64,000 bases of DNA from NCBI GenBank assembly GCA_964576195.1, contig CAZNUD010000003.1, forward strand, positions 4,285 through 68,284. The letters run 5' to 3'. Made by a program: the position numbers and the translations under genes. Below, piece by piece: positions 43,828-51,617 of the stretch. Within the stretch, counting starts at the first letter, position 1, and the number at the start of each line of letters is the position of its first letter. This stretch comes from UBA2658 sp964576195 (GTDB lineage: Bacteria > Bacillota > Clostridia > Oscillospirales > Oscillospiraceae). The notes below the pieces were generated by a model. It was not told where the DNA came from, ran no database searches, and saw only the letters and a program-made list of their open reading frames with translations.

Positions 43828-43938
43828 TGCCCATGTTATGTCGTTTCTCTTCCTCTCGAGTCTATAGTTAAAAAGATGGGTATTCCCAATGCACGTTTCT
43901 ATGATTTACGCCACACCTACGCTGTGTTGTCAATAAAA
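43828..43938 (+). pseudogene. Fragment of a phage-type tyrosine integrase
   Basis: A frame free of stops after a TAG reads CPCYVVSLPLESIVKKMG, continuing IPNARFYDLRHTYAVLSI. The YDLRHTYAVLSI block is the conserved HxxR box of phage/ICE integrases. The frame then runs straight into the tRNA-terminator sequence, so only about 35 codons remain and both ends are lost. It marks a former integrative element next to the tRNA-end scar at 43972. Confidence 0.75.
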
Positions 43939-43970
43939 AACCCCAGAAACCTTGCGGCTTCTAGGGTTTT
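43932..43970 (-). terminator. Displaced tRNA terminator
   Basis: Minus-strand 12-bp stem (one G-U) followed by six T residues, directly after the tRNA 3'-end fragment. Its sequence differs from the terminator of the intact tRNA-Val at 47402-47437 but has the same position relative to the CCA end. Confidence 0.65.
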
Positions 43971-43971
43971 G

Positions 43972-43994
43972 TGGTGGACGATACAAGACTCGAA
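43972..43994 (-). repeat. tRNA-Val 3'-end duplicate (integration scar, att site)
   Basis: These 23 bases are identical to 47441-47463, the CCA end, acceptor strand and T-arm of the intact tRNA-Val. The identity stops at the T-loop. This is the usual footprint of tyrosine-integrase insertion into a tRNA 3' end, and it delimits a 3.47-kb segment up to 47463. Confidence 0.88.
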
Positions 43995-44081
43995 TTGCTG
44001 ATATTCCTTATTAGCTTTTGTTATCCTGTGTTAGTGAGTCCTGTTTTCAATGCCCACAGCGTTTTTATTGTATTACCTTGT

Positions 44082-44135
44082 ACCACGTAAAACCGCGTTT
44101 TATTATTGCCGTAAGGCTAAAAATAAGGCTAAAAA
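44082..44135 (+). repeat. 54-bp direct repeat, copy A (att-flanking)
   Basis: About 87% identical by eye to 47334-47387 and in the same orientation. It includes the doubled unit TAAGGCTAAAAA. Each copy also has TTGTTATCC nearby (44018-44026 and 47322-47330). These look like integrase arm-binding sites next to att cores. Confidence 0.65.
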
Positions 44136-44233
44136 TTGAAGTTCACGCAGAGCTTATCACATTTATGTTGCGGTTCATTCACAAATAATGTAAGCTAACC
44201 TTATCCCATATATTACTATATAGGAGAGACAAA

Positions 44234-44350
44234 ATGAAAAAGAAAGCAGTGCTTTATCATTGCGCTTATCCGGATTTGTTTTCATTTGCCCACTCCTACA
44301 GTTTTTTTGCATGTTTTTATTTATTATTCAATCTATTTTTAGTAAACTAG
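44234..44350 (+). pseudogene. Short ORF or frameshifted signal-peptide remnant
   Basis: An ATG with a good TAGGAGAG site opens MKKKAVL and runs 38 codons, hydrophobic and aromatic. The adjacent frame from 44260 reads RLSGFVFICPLLQFFCMF, as if a signal peptide or membrane anchor has been frameshifted. It sits directly before the sigma factor. It may be a leader peptide; I cannot tell. Confidence 0.3.
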
Positions 44351-44445
44351 TTTGGTTATATAAGAAAACCAAAATTAAACAATATCCCTATGCAATAAAA
44401 CGCATATCTCGTACGTTATTAATTGATAGGAGGCGAAAAACGCAA

Positions 44446-45003
44446 TTGTTTGGATCGACTACATATCTACAGAAAACAATAGCCCCGCTTGAAACGTATA
44501 TCGCGGGGATAGCGGCAGGAGACAAAGCCGCGGTCAGTGCGCTGTACGAAGAAACCAAAGCGGCGGTTTACGGCTTTGCTCTGTCAATTCTTAAAAATTC
44601 GAGTGATGCAGAGGATGTGCTGCAGGACACTTATATTAAGATATGGTCAGCGGCGGGATGCTACAATCCTTTGGGAAAGCCTATGGCGTGGGTTCTTACT
44701 ATAACGAAAAATCTCGCAATGAGTACGCTGCGCGAAAGGAGCAAAACAGCAGATATTTCAGAAGAAAGTTGGCTGGCGCTTGAAGCAAAAAGCCCCGATA
44801 TCAGCACCGAGGAGAGATTGACACTAAACGCGGCTATGCAGTCGCTTTCGGATGAGGAACGGCAGATTGTAATTCTTCATGCCGTTTCAGGCTTAAAGCA
44901 CATTGAAATATCGCAGCTGCTTTCCATTCCGCTGTCAACTGTCCTTTCAAAATACAACCGAGCGAAGAAAAAGCTTCAAATAAAACTTAAGGAGGGGCAA
45001 TAA
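44446..45003 (+). CDS. ECF-type RNA polymerase sigma factor
   Basis: About 185 residues. Region 2 is AVYGFALSILKNSSDAEDVLQDTYIKIW with the -10 reader NPLGKPMAWVLTITKNLAMSTLRE; region 4 is LSDEERQIVILHAVSGLKHIEISQLLSIPLSTV with a helix-turn-helix. No linker domain lies between them, so it is ECF class. I propose TTG 44446, 12 nt after AGGAGG; the frame is open further upstream to 44260, but that part is not sigma-like. The anti-sigma gene follows after 1 bp. ECF factors with an RsgI-like partner respond to extracellular or envelope signals. Confidence 0.88.
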   Translation: MFGSTTYLQKTIAPLETYIAGIAAGDKAAVSALYEETKAAVYGFALSILKNSSDAEDVLQDTYIKIWSAAGCYNPLGKPMAWVLTITKNLAMSTLRERSKTADISEESWLALEAKSPDISTEERLTLNAAMQSLSDEERQIVILHAVSGLKHIEISQLLSIPLSTVLSKYNRAKKKLQIKLKEGQ

Positions 45004-45004
45004 G

Positions 45005-46225
45005 TTGAAAACCTCTGACATAGAATCAAAGCTTGCAAAAGCAATTTCAGACGAAGTACCTGATATTCTTGATAGCATCCTCTCCAAGTGCGAAGCGAGG
45101 GACAGCGGTGTAATTGAGATAAAGCAATATCAAAACAAGACCAAAAACGGCACCTGGATAAAATCACTTTGCGCCAGCGCGGCCGCTGTTATTCTGATAG
45201 TAAGTGGATACATTGGTATCGGCCACTATCAATCAGCAAATACTGTGGAGTCCGTAATAACTCTCGATGTTAATCCCAGTGTAAAGCTTGAAACTAATAA
45301 AAACAAAAAAGTCATTTCAGCAATGGGTTTAAACGAGGATGGAAATTCTGTTCTGCTCGAAATTGAACAAGATGGTGAAAAGCTTAAAGGCAAGGCTCTT
45401 GATGATGCTATCCATACGTTGATTAACACCATGGTTGAAGACAGTTATCTCAGCGAGTTCCACAACTCGATACTTGTCTCCGTATACAATACCGATGATA
45501 AAACAAGCAAAGAAATCAGGTCTCAGGTGTTGTCGACCGCTAGCAGCACGTTAAGCAAAAAAGGAATTAATGGTGCAGTAGTAGGTCAAAGTGGCGCGAC
45601 AGATGGGGCAACAGCGAAGCTGGCTGAACAATATGGAATTTCCGAAGGCAAGGCTAGCTTTATTCAGAAAATTATCGAAAAAGCTCCCGAGTTTTCTTTT
45701 GCTGCTTTGGCAGAGCTGAATATCAACGATTTGAACCTGCTGGCTGAAAAGTGGATTGGCGAAATGGATGATATCTCGATTATCGGTACACCCAGCGACA
45801 AAGGAATCGTCAGCTCTGATACTGCGGTTGAGACTGCTTGCTCCAATGTAAATATCAAAGTGGAAGACGTTTCGGAAATTGGTACTTCAATCAAAATAGC
45901 AGATGGAGAACTTGTTTTCGATGTATCGCTTAAAGCAGGAGGCGTGGAATACAAGTATTTCATAGATGCAAAAACAGGCAAAATTTTATCTTGGATATCA
46001 AAAAATATCGAGACCGGCATTGTTAGCGCCGATCAAAACAGCACTCTCGATCACATTACTGATGACGCAAAAGGCAATTCTGACAGCGCTGGAACCGATT
46101 CAACGCAATTGCAAACCGACAAGATAATAGACGGCATTATTGACAGCGCTGGATACGCTGCGAAAGAATCACAGATCAAACCAATAATAGATGGTATTAT
46201 AGATATAATTGACGACTTCAAATAA
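45005..46225 (+). CDS. RsgI-like anti-sigma factor with PepSY domain
   Basis: 406-residue membrane protein starting with TTG after AGGAGG. A cytosolic N-terminus of ~50 residues precedes one transmembrane helix (about 55-73). Next comes an RsgI-type module, VITLDVNPSVKLETNKNKKVISAMGLNEDG; Asn90-Pro91 sits at the position where RsgI-family proteins are reported to self-cleave. A PepSY domain follows (around 270-335: DTAVETACSNVNIKVEDV to YFIDAKTGKILSW), then a low-complexity tail with a repeated IIDGIIDSAGY/IIDGIIDIIDD motif. It presumably holds the sigma factor at the membrane until proteolysis. It ends at a terminator. Confidence 0.85.
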   Translation: MKTSDIESKLAKAISDEVPDILDSILSKCEARDSGVIEIKQYQNKTKNGTWIKSLCASAAAVILIVSGYIGIGHYQSANTVESVITLDVNPSVKLETNKNKKVISAMGLNEDGNSVLLEIEQDGEKLKGKALDDAIHTLINTMVEDSYLSEFHNSILVSVYNTDDKTSKEIRSQVLSTASSTLSKKGINGAVVGQSGATDGATAKLAEQYGISEGKASFIQKIIEKAPEFSFAALAELNINDLNLLAEKWIGEMDDISIIGTPSDKGIVSSDTAVETACSNVNIKVEDVSEIGTSIKIADGELVFDVSLKAGGVEYKYFIDAKTGKILSWISKNIETGIVSADQNSTLDHITDDAKGNSDSAGTDSTQLQTDKIIDGIIDSAGYAAKESQIKPIIDGIIDIIDDFK

Positions 46226-46257
46226 AACCAAGCTGCTTCCTTCAGAAGTTTGCAACT

Positions 46258-46292
46258 ATGCCATGCGGTGTAAAGCCGCATGGCATTTAAAT
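46258..46292 (+). terminator. Terminator of the sigma/anti-sigma operon
   Basis: A perfect 11-bp stem ATGCCATGCGG/CCGCATGGCAT with a 7-nt loop, then TTTAAATTATTTTTC. Confidence 0.8.
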
Positions 46293-46395
46293 TATTTTTC
46301 ATTTAATTAATTTAGCGATGCAATAAAACACTTTACCTTTGCGTTATTGTATTGTAAGGCAATTCCAAAACAAATTTAAAGGAGTATCAATCATT

Positions 46396-46704
46396 ATGAA
46401 GAAAACCGGAAAAACAGCATTAGTATCAGCCCTCGCTCTTACAGTCGCCATTTCTTGCTCAGCTGCTGCCATGGCACTGGAAAACCCATATGAAAAAGCA
46501 GCAGAGGATTATGCTCAGAGCATTGAAAACCTAGTTGAAACAACTGGTGATAAGTACGAAAAAATCACCGAGGCATATCCCGACAGTGCCATAAACAATC
46601 CTTCCGCCCCTGTCGAATATGTTAAGACTTCGGTTAAGCTTGGATGCGACTATATGTCTAAGCTTTCCTGCCTAACAAACGGTTTCCTCGATCGTATAAG
46701 ATAA
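46396..46704 (+). CDS. Small secreted protein of unknown function
   Basis: 102-residue protein with a clean signal peptide (KKTGKTALVSALALTVAISC, cleavage probably after AMA near residue 28). The mature ~74 residues are acidic and helical, with two cysteines (LGCDYMSKLSCLTN) that could form a disulfide. AAAGGAG precedes the ATG. No family recognised. Its place directly after an ECF sigma/RsgI pair, with its own hairpin terminator, suggests it belongs to that regulon, for example as the exported product or signal. Confidence 0.7.
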   Translation: MKKTGKTALVSALALTVAISCSAAAMALENPYEKAAEDYAQSIENLVETTGDKYEKITEAYPDSAINNPSAPVEYVKTSVKLGCDYMSKLSCLTNGFLDRIR

Positions 46705-46728
46705 GCTGGCCAAAAGAATCAGCTTGCA

Positions 46729-46763
46729 CGAATAGCCCATCATTAGTAATGATGGGCTATTCG
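46729..46763 (+). terminator. Terminator after the small secreted protein
   Basis: A perfect 15-bp stem CGAATAGCCCATCAT/ATGATGGGCTATTCG with a 5-nt loop, followed by TTAGCGTTTTTAG. Confidence 0.8.
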
Positions 46764-46863
46764 TTAGCGTTTTTAGATAGCAAAACATTAAAAATTAATA
46801 TTTAGGCAACCAAAAAACGAGGAATTATGCGAAATTAATTTGGCGTTACAATTAAGATTCGCA

Positions 46864-47123
46864 TTGATAAAAGATAAATTTGCGAATCAGCGCAGATGTA
46901 TGGATCATCTAAAAAATAACTGTAAACTGCTTTGCGAAAATACTGATGATGAAAAGCTGATTGGATTATATTATGATTTATCAAAAAAGGACTGCGAGTA
47001 AGAGCATATAACGTAAGAGACAATATAACAAATCTTAAAGGACATATAAAGACCGATGTTGATTTTGAAATGAAACGGGCAACTGCCAGTGTGATGGAAC
47101 GGCTGAATTTTGAAATAAAATAG
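46864..47123 (+). pseudogene. Frameshifted gene remnant
   Basis: Two coding-like stretches in different frames. 46864-47001 reads LIKDKFANQRRCMDHLKNNC and KLLCENTDDEKLIGLYYDLS up to a TAA; 47010-47123 reads NVRDNITNLKGHIKTDVDFE then MKRATASVMERLNFEIK to a TAG. Together they look like the C-terminal part of a charged helical protein broken by a frameshift. No family recognised. Confidence 0.45.
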
Positions 47124-47223
47124 CTTCTGGGGCTGTTTTAGAAGATTTTTAGAAGTCGGCAAATTTCGGACAAAAAAACAAGAGTCTGAAAGCTTAATAA
47201 AACCTTCAAACCCTTGAAAACAC

Positions 47224-47246
47224 TGGTGCGCGAGGCGGGACTTGAA
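47224..47246 (-). repeat. Stray 3' end of a second tRNA (att scar)
   Basis: On the minus strand this is T-loop TTCAAGT, T-stem CCCGC, acceptor CTCGCGC, then ACCA: the last 23 nt of a tRNA whose acceptor 5' strand would be GCGCGAG. No such 5' half is present. It has the same extent (T-loop to CCA) as the tRNA-Val scar, so it probably marks another integration event. Confidence 0.65.
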
Positions 47247-47333
47247 AATCTAAAACGGCCTGTTGCCTTTTATTGGGATGTGTTATTATGTAGTATTTGC
47301 AATGGTTTCCGGGATTGTTCCTTGTTATCCTAC

Positions 47334-47387
47334 ACCATGTAAAATTACGTTTTATTATCGTCGTAAGGCTAAACATAAGGCTAAAAA
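47334..47387 (+). repeat. 54-bp direct repeat, copy B (att-flanking)
   Basis: Partner of 44082-44135, 54 bp from the tRNA-Val CCA end. Confidence 0.65.
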
Positions 47388-47401
47388 CCGTTTAGAACAA
47401 T

Positions 47402-47437
47402 AAAAAATCCCTGAAACCACTAGGATTTCAGGGATTT
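47402..47437 (-). terminator. tRNA-Val terminator
   Basis: Minus-strand perfect 12-bp stem AAATCCCTGAAA/TTTCAGGGATTT (coded as its complement), ending in T residues directly downstream of the tRNA. Confidence 0.85.
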
Positions 47438-47440
47438 CTA

Positions 47441-47516
47441 TGGTGGACGATACAAGACTCGAACTTGTGACCTCCCGCACGTCAAGCGGATGCGCTACCA
47501 GCTGCGCCAATCGTCC
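47441..47516 (-). tRNA. tRNA-Val (anticodon GAC)
   Basis: 76-nt tRNA with encoded CCA. Acceptor GGACGAT pairs with ATCGTCC; D-stem GCGC/GCGC; anticodon arm TCCGC-TTGACGT-GCGGG with anticodon GAC (Val, GUC/GUU codons); T-arm ACAAG-TTCGAGT-CTTGT. All stems pair. It served as an integration target: its last 23 nt recur at 43972-43994. Confidence 0.95.
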
Positions 47517-47581
47517 TTAATCGGCAAAAATGATTGTACACTATTAGTGCCGGACTTGTCAATACCCGATCTCTTTTTTTC

Positions 47582-48151
47582 TCAACCCAAAAGCGTTGCT
47601 GCTAGCTGATACAAAATACCAAGAATGCCGCAGGAGAGTATGGTCTTTAGTGCACCAAGCTTAGTCTTGCGCAGGGTGACAAAGGCGCATACCGCAATAA
47701 TTACACAAAACACATCTGTGTTACCGAGATTCACAGGGCTTTGACCCCAGACAGCCTCGGTAAAAACGTCTGCTCCTGCAACAGCAATAAGAGCCACCAC
47801 CCCCGGTTTAAGCCCGGAGAGAATGTCCTGCATTAAGCTGAGTTCGCCGTATTTTTTAAAAAGCCAATACAAAATTGTGACAATTATAAATGGCGGCACC
47901 ATGAAGCCAATAGATGCCACAAGGCTGCCTAGAAAGCCTGCCACCTTCATGCCGACAAAACTGGCAGAATTAATGGCGATAGGGCCGGGGGTTATCTGTG
48001 AGATGGTTAAAAGGTCCGAAAACTCGGTCATAGTTAGCCAACCGTTTTGGTGGACGCATAATTGGGAAATAAGCGGCAGCGCCGCATAACCCCCGCCAAA
48101 GGATAGGGCACCTATATACATGAAGCCAAGAAAAAGCCTAAGATAGATCAT
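47582..48151 (-). CDS. Chromate transporter family subunit (short CHR protein 2)
   Basis: 189-residue half-size CHR-family membrane protein with about five or six helices. The family motif is at the N-terminus: FMYIGALSFGGGYAALPLI, then DLLTISQITPGPIAINSASFVG. Short CHR proteins occur as pairs and export chromate or another anion. It is preceded by a paralogue 127 bp upstream on the same strand; the two are needed together in characterised pairs. Confidence 0.9.
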   Translation of the reverse strand: MIYLRLFLGFMYIGALSFGGGYAALPLISQLCVHQNGWLTMTEFSDLLTISQITPGPIAINSASFVGMKVAGFLGSLVASIGFMVPPFIIVTILYWLFKKYGELSLMQDILSGLKPGVVALIAVAGADVFTEAVWGQSPVNLGNTDVFCVIIAVCAFVTLRKTKLGALKTILSCGILGILYQLAATLLG

Positions 48152-48278
48152 AGTAATTCCTCACGCATTTTGCTCACAAATAAAAACGAGGCTGTCCTCA
48201 TTGGTAGTTTTGTACTTATAATTCGGTTTCCACCCCAGTTTGCGGTAGGGGTGGCAGGTCTTCCCTCACAGGCCCCCT

Positions 48279-48842
48279 TTACAATGCTCTCCTCCGCTCA
48301 TAAGCCCCCAGCAATATGCCCAGAGCACCGCAGGCAATAATAACAAAGGCCACGTTAACACTGAACAAAAATACTACAACGAAAGCTGCAAGCATTATGG
48401 CGATGTAGGGTAGCTTATCCCTATGCAGATAAGGGGAAGCCATGGAAACAACTGTATCCGCAATTACGGCGGCCACACCAGCTCTCATACCTCGAAAAGT
48501 AGCGGAAACATAGACATTGTCACGAATAAGCTCATAAAAAACACAAACGGCAGAAAGGACTAAAAGGGGTGGCAGGAAGGTGCCAGTAATTGCGCAGAGA
48601 GCGCCGGGAGGGCCAAGGAGCCTGTAGCCCATTAGGGTTGCGGAGTTAATGACCATTGCTCCGGGCGCGGACTGGCCCAATGCGATAAGCTCGGAAAGCT
48701 CGTCCTCGTCGATCCAGCCTAACTTATTAACAAAGCGCTCACGCATAAGGGGCACCATAACGTAGCCCCCGCCTATGGTAAAGGCGGAAAGAATAAGGGT
48801 GTAGTAAAATAGCAAAAGGCAGGTGGGCTTGTTTTTTCGCAC
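48279..48842 (-). CDS. Chromate transporter family subunit (short CHR protein 1)
   Basis: 187-residue paralogue of the next gene with the same fold: LILSAFTIGGGYVMVPLMRE and ELIALGQSAPGAMVINSATLMG. It begins with GTG (48842); the nearest AGGGGG is about 15 nt upstream, longer than ideal, so a slightly different start is possible. First of the CHR pair. No chromate-resistance regulator is adjacent. Confidence 0.88.
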   Translation of the reverse strand: MRKNKPTCLLLFYYTLILSAFTIGGGYVMVPLMRERFVNKLGWIDEDELSELIALGQSAPGAMVINSATLMGYRLLGPPGALCAITGTFLPPLLVLSAVCVFYELIRDNVYVSATFRGMRAGVAAVIADTVVSMASPYLHRDKLPYIAIMLAAFVVVFLFSVNVAFVIIACGALGILLGAYERRRAL

Positions 48843-48874
48843 TTTTATGGTTCATTCCCCCTTTCTAGCTCATT

Positions 48875-48909
48875 AAAAAGGCGGACGGCGTTTTTCGCTG
48901 TCCGCCTTT
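48875..48909 (-). terminator. Terminator after the zinc-ribbon protein gene
   Basis: Minus-strand GGCGGACAGCG-AAAAA-CGCCGTCCGCC, then TTTTT. Confidence 0.88.
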
Positions 48910-48920
48910 ATATATTATTG

Positions 48921-49523
48921 TCAGGAAACGTAAACTTTACATTCAGCCGCGGCACCATACATGCGGGCAATGATGCTGGTGTTTCCTAAGCCAACTCCGG
49001 TAACCACGCCAGTATCGCTCACAGTGCAGATAGAAGGATCGGCAGATGTCCATGTGACCTCCCCCTCAATTTCTATGGGGAAGTGAGATGTTCCCAGCGG
49101 GGTCGTGCCGCCGACGCTGGTGACAAACTCTGTGCGCTCATCGCCGTAATAGGTAATTTTTATCCATTCAACAGAGGGTGTGGGTGTGGGCGTGGGGGTA
49201 GGTGTTGGAGAGGGCGTTGCCGCAACCTCCTGAGAAGGTGTGGGGGTTGCAGGGTTATCAAAGTCGCCTTTAAGCGTAGTTGTTATCAAAACAATGACCG
49301 CAATGATGACCGCAGCAACCAGGCAGAGGCCGACAATAAGCTGCCACCGGATATTCTCCTGAGCCTTGGCTCCGGCCACCGTACCCCTGCGGACAGCATC
49401 GGAACTGGTGGCGGTTCGTCCACTGGGCTTTCGAATTCTTGCTCCGCAGGATGGGCAAGCGTTTTTAAGGGGAGAGCAGGGCTCACCGCAGCGGGGGCAT
49501 ATGTTCTGTTTTGAAAAAGCCAT
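48921..49523 (-). CDS. Zinc-ribbon membrane protein with Ig-like (BIG2) domain
   Basis: 200-residue bitopic protein. N-terminal double CxxC zinc ribbon (CPRCGEPCSPLKNACPSCG), a cytosolic linker, one transmembrane helix (about 60-83, LIVGLCLVAAVIIAVIVLI), then an extracellular TPTP-rich spacer of about 30 residues. A C-terminal bacterial Ig-like group 2 domain ends the protein (TWTSADPSICTVSDTGVVTG, residues ~120-200). The combination suggests a cytosolic sensor or anchor joined to a wall-facing domain; function unknown. AAAGGACGT precedes the ATG. Monocistronic, with its own promoter. Confidence 0.85.
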   Translation of the reverse strand: MAFSKQNICPRCGEPCSPLKNACPSCGARIRKPSGRTATSSDAVRRGTVAGAKAQENIRWQLIVGLCLVAAVIIAVIVLITTTLKGDFDNPATPTPSQEVAATPSPTPTPTPTPTPSVEWIKITYYGDERTEFVTSVGGTTPLGTSHFPIEIEGEVTWTSADPSICTVSDTGVVTGVGLGNTSIIARMYGAAAECKVYVS

Positions 49524-49580
49524 GTGGCCACGTCCTTTCTATATAATAAAGGAACATTTATACGCATTCCAAACTAATTT

Positions 49581-49609
49581 ATCTTACTACTTTTTTCTCG
49601 TTCCGTCAA
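49581..49609 (-). promoter_or_regulatory. Promoter of the zinc-ribbon protein gene
   Basis: Minus-strand TTGACG (49604-49609), 17-bp spacer, TAAGAT (49581-49586). Confidence 0.6.
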
Positions 49610-49683
49610 GTGTTCGGAAGGCGGGCAAAACAGGTCTTGGAGTAAGATGGGAGAAAATTAGTGTAGAATTTGTGCAACTTTAC

Positions 49684-49712
49684 TTGCAACATACACACTT
49701 TAATGTTATAGT
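49684..49712 (+). promoter_or_regulatory. typA promoter
   Basis: TTGCAA (49684-49689), 17-bp spacer, TATAGT (49707-49712), giving a ~33-nt leader. Confidence 0.75.
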
Positions 49713-49751
49713 ATTCTTTCGGAGAAATAATTTAAGAAAAGTGGAGTTATT

Positions 49752-51572
49752 GTGAATAATATTAGAAACGTCGCCATTATTGCCCACGTTGACCACGGCA
49801 AGACCACTCTAGTGGACGCTATGCTTAAGCAGGCAGGCGTGTTCCGTGAAAACCAAGAAGTGTCAACCTGCGTTATGGACTCCGGCGATTTAGAGCGGGA
49901 GCGGGGAATAACCATACTGGCAAAGAACACGGCCGTCCGTTACGGTGATACAAAAATTAATATAGTGGACACCCCGGGCCATGCTGACTTCGGTGGCGAG
50001 GTGGAGCGCATCCTCAAAATGGTCAACGGTGTTATCCTCCTTGTGGATGCCGCTGAAGGTCCCATGCCCCAAACACGTTTTGTGCTGTCAAAGGCGCTAG
50101 AGCTTGGTCATAGGGTTATAGTGGTAGTCAATAAAGTCGACCGTCCCGACCAGAGGGTTCTTGAGGTGGTGGACGAATGCCTGGAGCTTTTGATGGATCT
50201 TGGGTGCACAGACGATCAGCTCGACTCCCCCATGCTTTTCTGCTCCGGCAGAGATGGCACGGCCTCCTATTCCCCAGAAGTTGGGGGTTTGGATCTTGTT
50301 CCGCTGTTTGAAACCATTATTAAATACATTCCCGAGCCTGAGCGAGACACAAAAGCCCCCTTCCAGATGCTCGTTTCCTCAATTGAATACAATGAGTTTG
50401 TCGGCAGAATTGCAATTGGCCGCATTGAGCGGGGAGCCATCAGAGCAAACGACGAGATATGCGTTTGCAACTTTCATGCCCCCGATATTGCCCCCCGGAA
50501 GGCCAAGGCCGTTTCCTTGTATCAGTTTGAGGGTCTGGGCAAAGTACCCGTTGCAGACGCAGACGCAGGTAACATTATCGCCATGAGCGGCATCGGTGAC
50601 ATCACCATCGGCGATACCGTCTGCACTCCAAGCTGTGTTGAGCCTATAGAATTTGTCAAAATCTCTGCGCCCACTATTGAAATGACCTTTTCTGTAAACG
50701 ACAGTCCCTTTGCAGGGCGCGAGGGCAAGTATGTCACCAGCCGTCAGCTCCGTGATCGGCTTTTACGCGAGACTCTTAAGGATGTTTCCTTGCGGGTTTC
50801 CGAGTTTTCCGGCACTACGGACAGCTTCAATGTTGCAGGACGCGGGGAGATGAGTCTTTCCATCCTTATTGAAACCATGCGCAGAGAGGGGTACGAGTTT
50901 GCCGTTTCACCCCCTCGGGTTCTGTATCGGGAGATTGACGGCAAGCAGTGCGAGCCCATTGAGCGCGTTGTCGTGGATGTTCCTTCCGAAAGCATCGGCG
51001 CTATTATCGAAAAGCTTGGCTCCCGCAAGGGAGACTTTGTGGAGATGAACCCCGTGGGTAACCGCACCAAGGCAACCTTTCTTGTTCCCGCCCGGGGCCT
51101 TTTTGGGTACCGCAACGAATTTCTTACAGATACCAAGGGCGAGGGCATAATGGCCTCGGTCTTTGAAAAATACGAACCCTTTAAGGACGAAATTTCCCGC
51201 CGCAGCACAGGCTCTCTTGTTGCCTTCGAAACCGGCGATTCCATAACCTATGGCCTATATAATGCTCAGGAGCGAGGCGCGCTGTTTATCGGCCCGGGCG
51301 TGCCCGTATATGCGGGTATGGTGGTTGGCTCCTGCCCCAAGGCGGGGGACATTACTGTTAACGTATGCAAGAAAAAACAGCTCACCAACACCCGCGCCTC
51401 CGGTAGCGATGACGCTTTGCGCCTCATTCCCTACCGACAGATGAGCCTTGAGCAGTGTATGGAATTTCTCGCTGACGACGAGCTTTTGGAGGTAACACCC
51501 AAAAACCTGCGTATTCGCAAGAGCGTTTTAGATCACGGCATGCGTATGAAAGCCCAAAGCAAGCTAAAGTAA
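49752..51572 (+). CDS. typA: Translational GTPase TypA/BipA
   Basis: 606-residue ribosome-binding GTPase of the elongation-factor class, involved in 50S assembly and stress adaptation. G1 AHVDHGKTTLVD (residue ~11), switch I RERGITI, G3 DTPGHADFGGE, G4 NKVD. EF-G-like domains and the TypA-specific C-terminus (LEVTPKNLRIRKSVLDHGMR) follow. It starts with GTG 49752 after GTGGAG. Monocistronic. Confidence 0.97.
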   Translation: MNNIRNVAIIAHVDHGKTTLVDAMLKQAGVFRENQEVSTCVMDSGDLERERGITILAKNTAVRYGDTKINIVDTPGHADFGGEVERILKMVNGVILLVDAAEGPMPQTRFVLSKALELGHRVIVVVNKVDRPDQRVLEVVDECLELLMDLGCTDDQLDSPMLFCSGRDGTASYSPEVGGLDLVPLFETIIKYIPEPERDTKAPFQMLVSSIEYNEFVGRIAIGRIERGAIRANDEICVCNFHAPDIAPRKAKAVSLYQFEGLGKVPVADADAGNIIAMSGIGDITIGDTVCTPSCVEPIEFVKISAPTIEMTFSVNDSPFAGREGKYVTSRQLRDRLLRETLKDVSLRVSEFSGTTDSFNVAGRGEMSLSILIETMRREGYEFAVSPPRVLYREIDGKQCEPIERVVVDVPSESIGAIIEKLGSRKGDFVEMNPVGNRTKATFLVPARGLFGYRNEFLTDTKGEGIMASVFEKYEPFKDEISRRSTGSLVAFETGDSITYGLYNAQERGALFIGPGVPVYAGMVVGSCPKAGDITVNVCKKKQLTNTRASGSDDALRLIPYRQMSLEQCMEFLADDELLEVTPKNLRIRKSVLDHGMRMKAQSKLK

Positions 51573-51617
51573 CGGGATATAAAACAAAAATAGTAGCAAC
51601 AATTAATTATTTCCTTT

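Larger units (their letters stand above)
43972..47463. mobile_element. Eroded integrative element at tRNA-Val
   Basis: The segment between the two tRNA-Val 3'-end copies. It contains integrase arm-like repeats, an ECF sigma/anti-sigma pair, a small secreted protein, a broken gene and a second tRNA-end scar (47224-47246). No intact integrase, relaxase or phage gene remains, so it cannot move by itself. The cargo genes are AT-richer than their surroundings and use codons differently from the housekeeping genes. Confidence 0.7.

Noticed and set aside
49170..49230. A short tandem repeat that could be taken for a CRISPR or minisatellite
   Set aside because: It encodes the Thr-Pro spacer of the zinc-ribbon protein in frame; no spacers or array structure. 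No CRISPR array was seen anywhere in the window.
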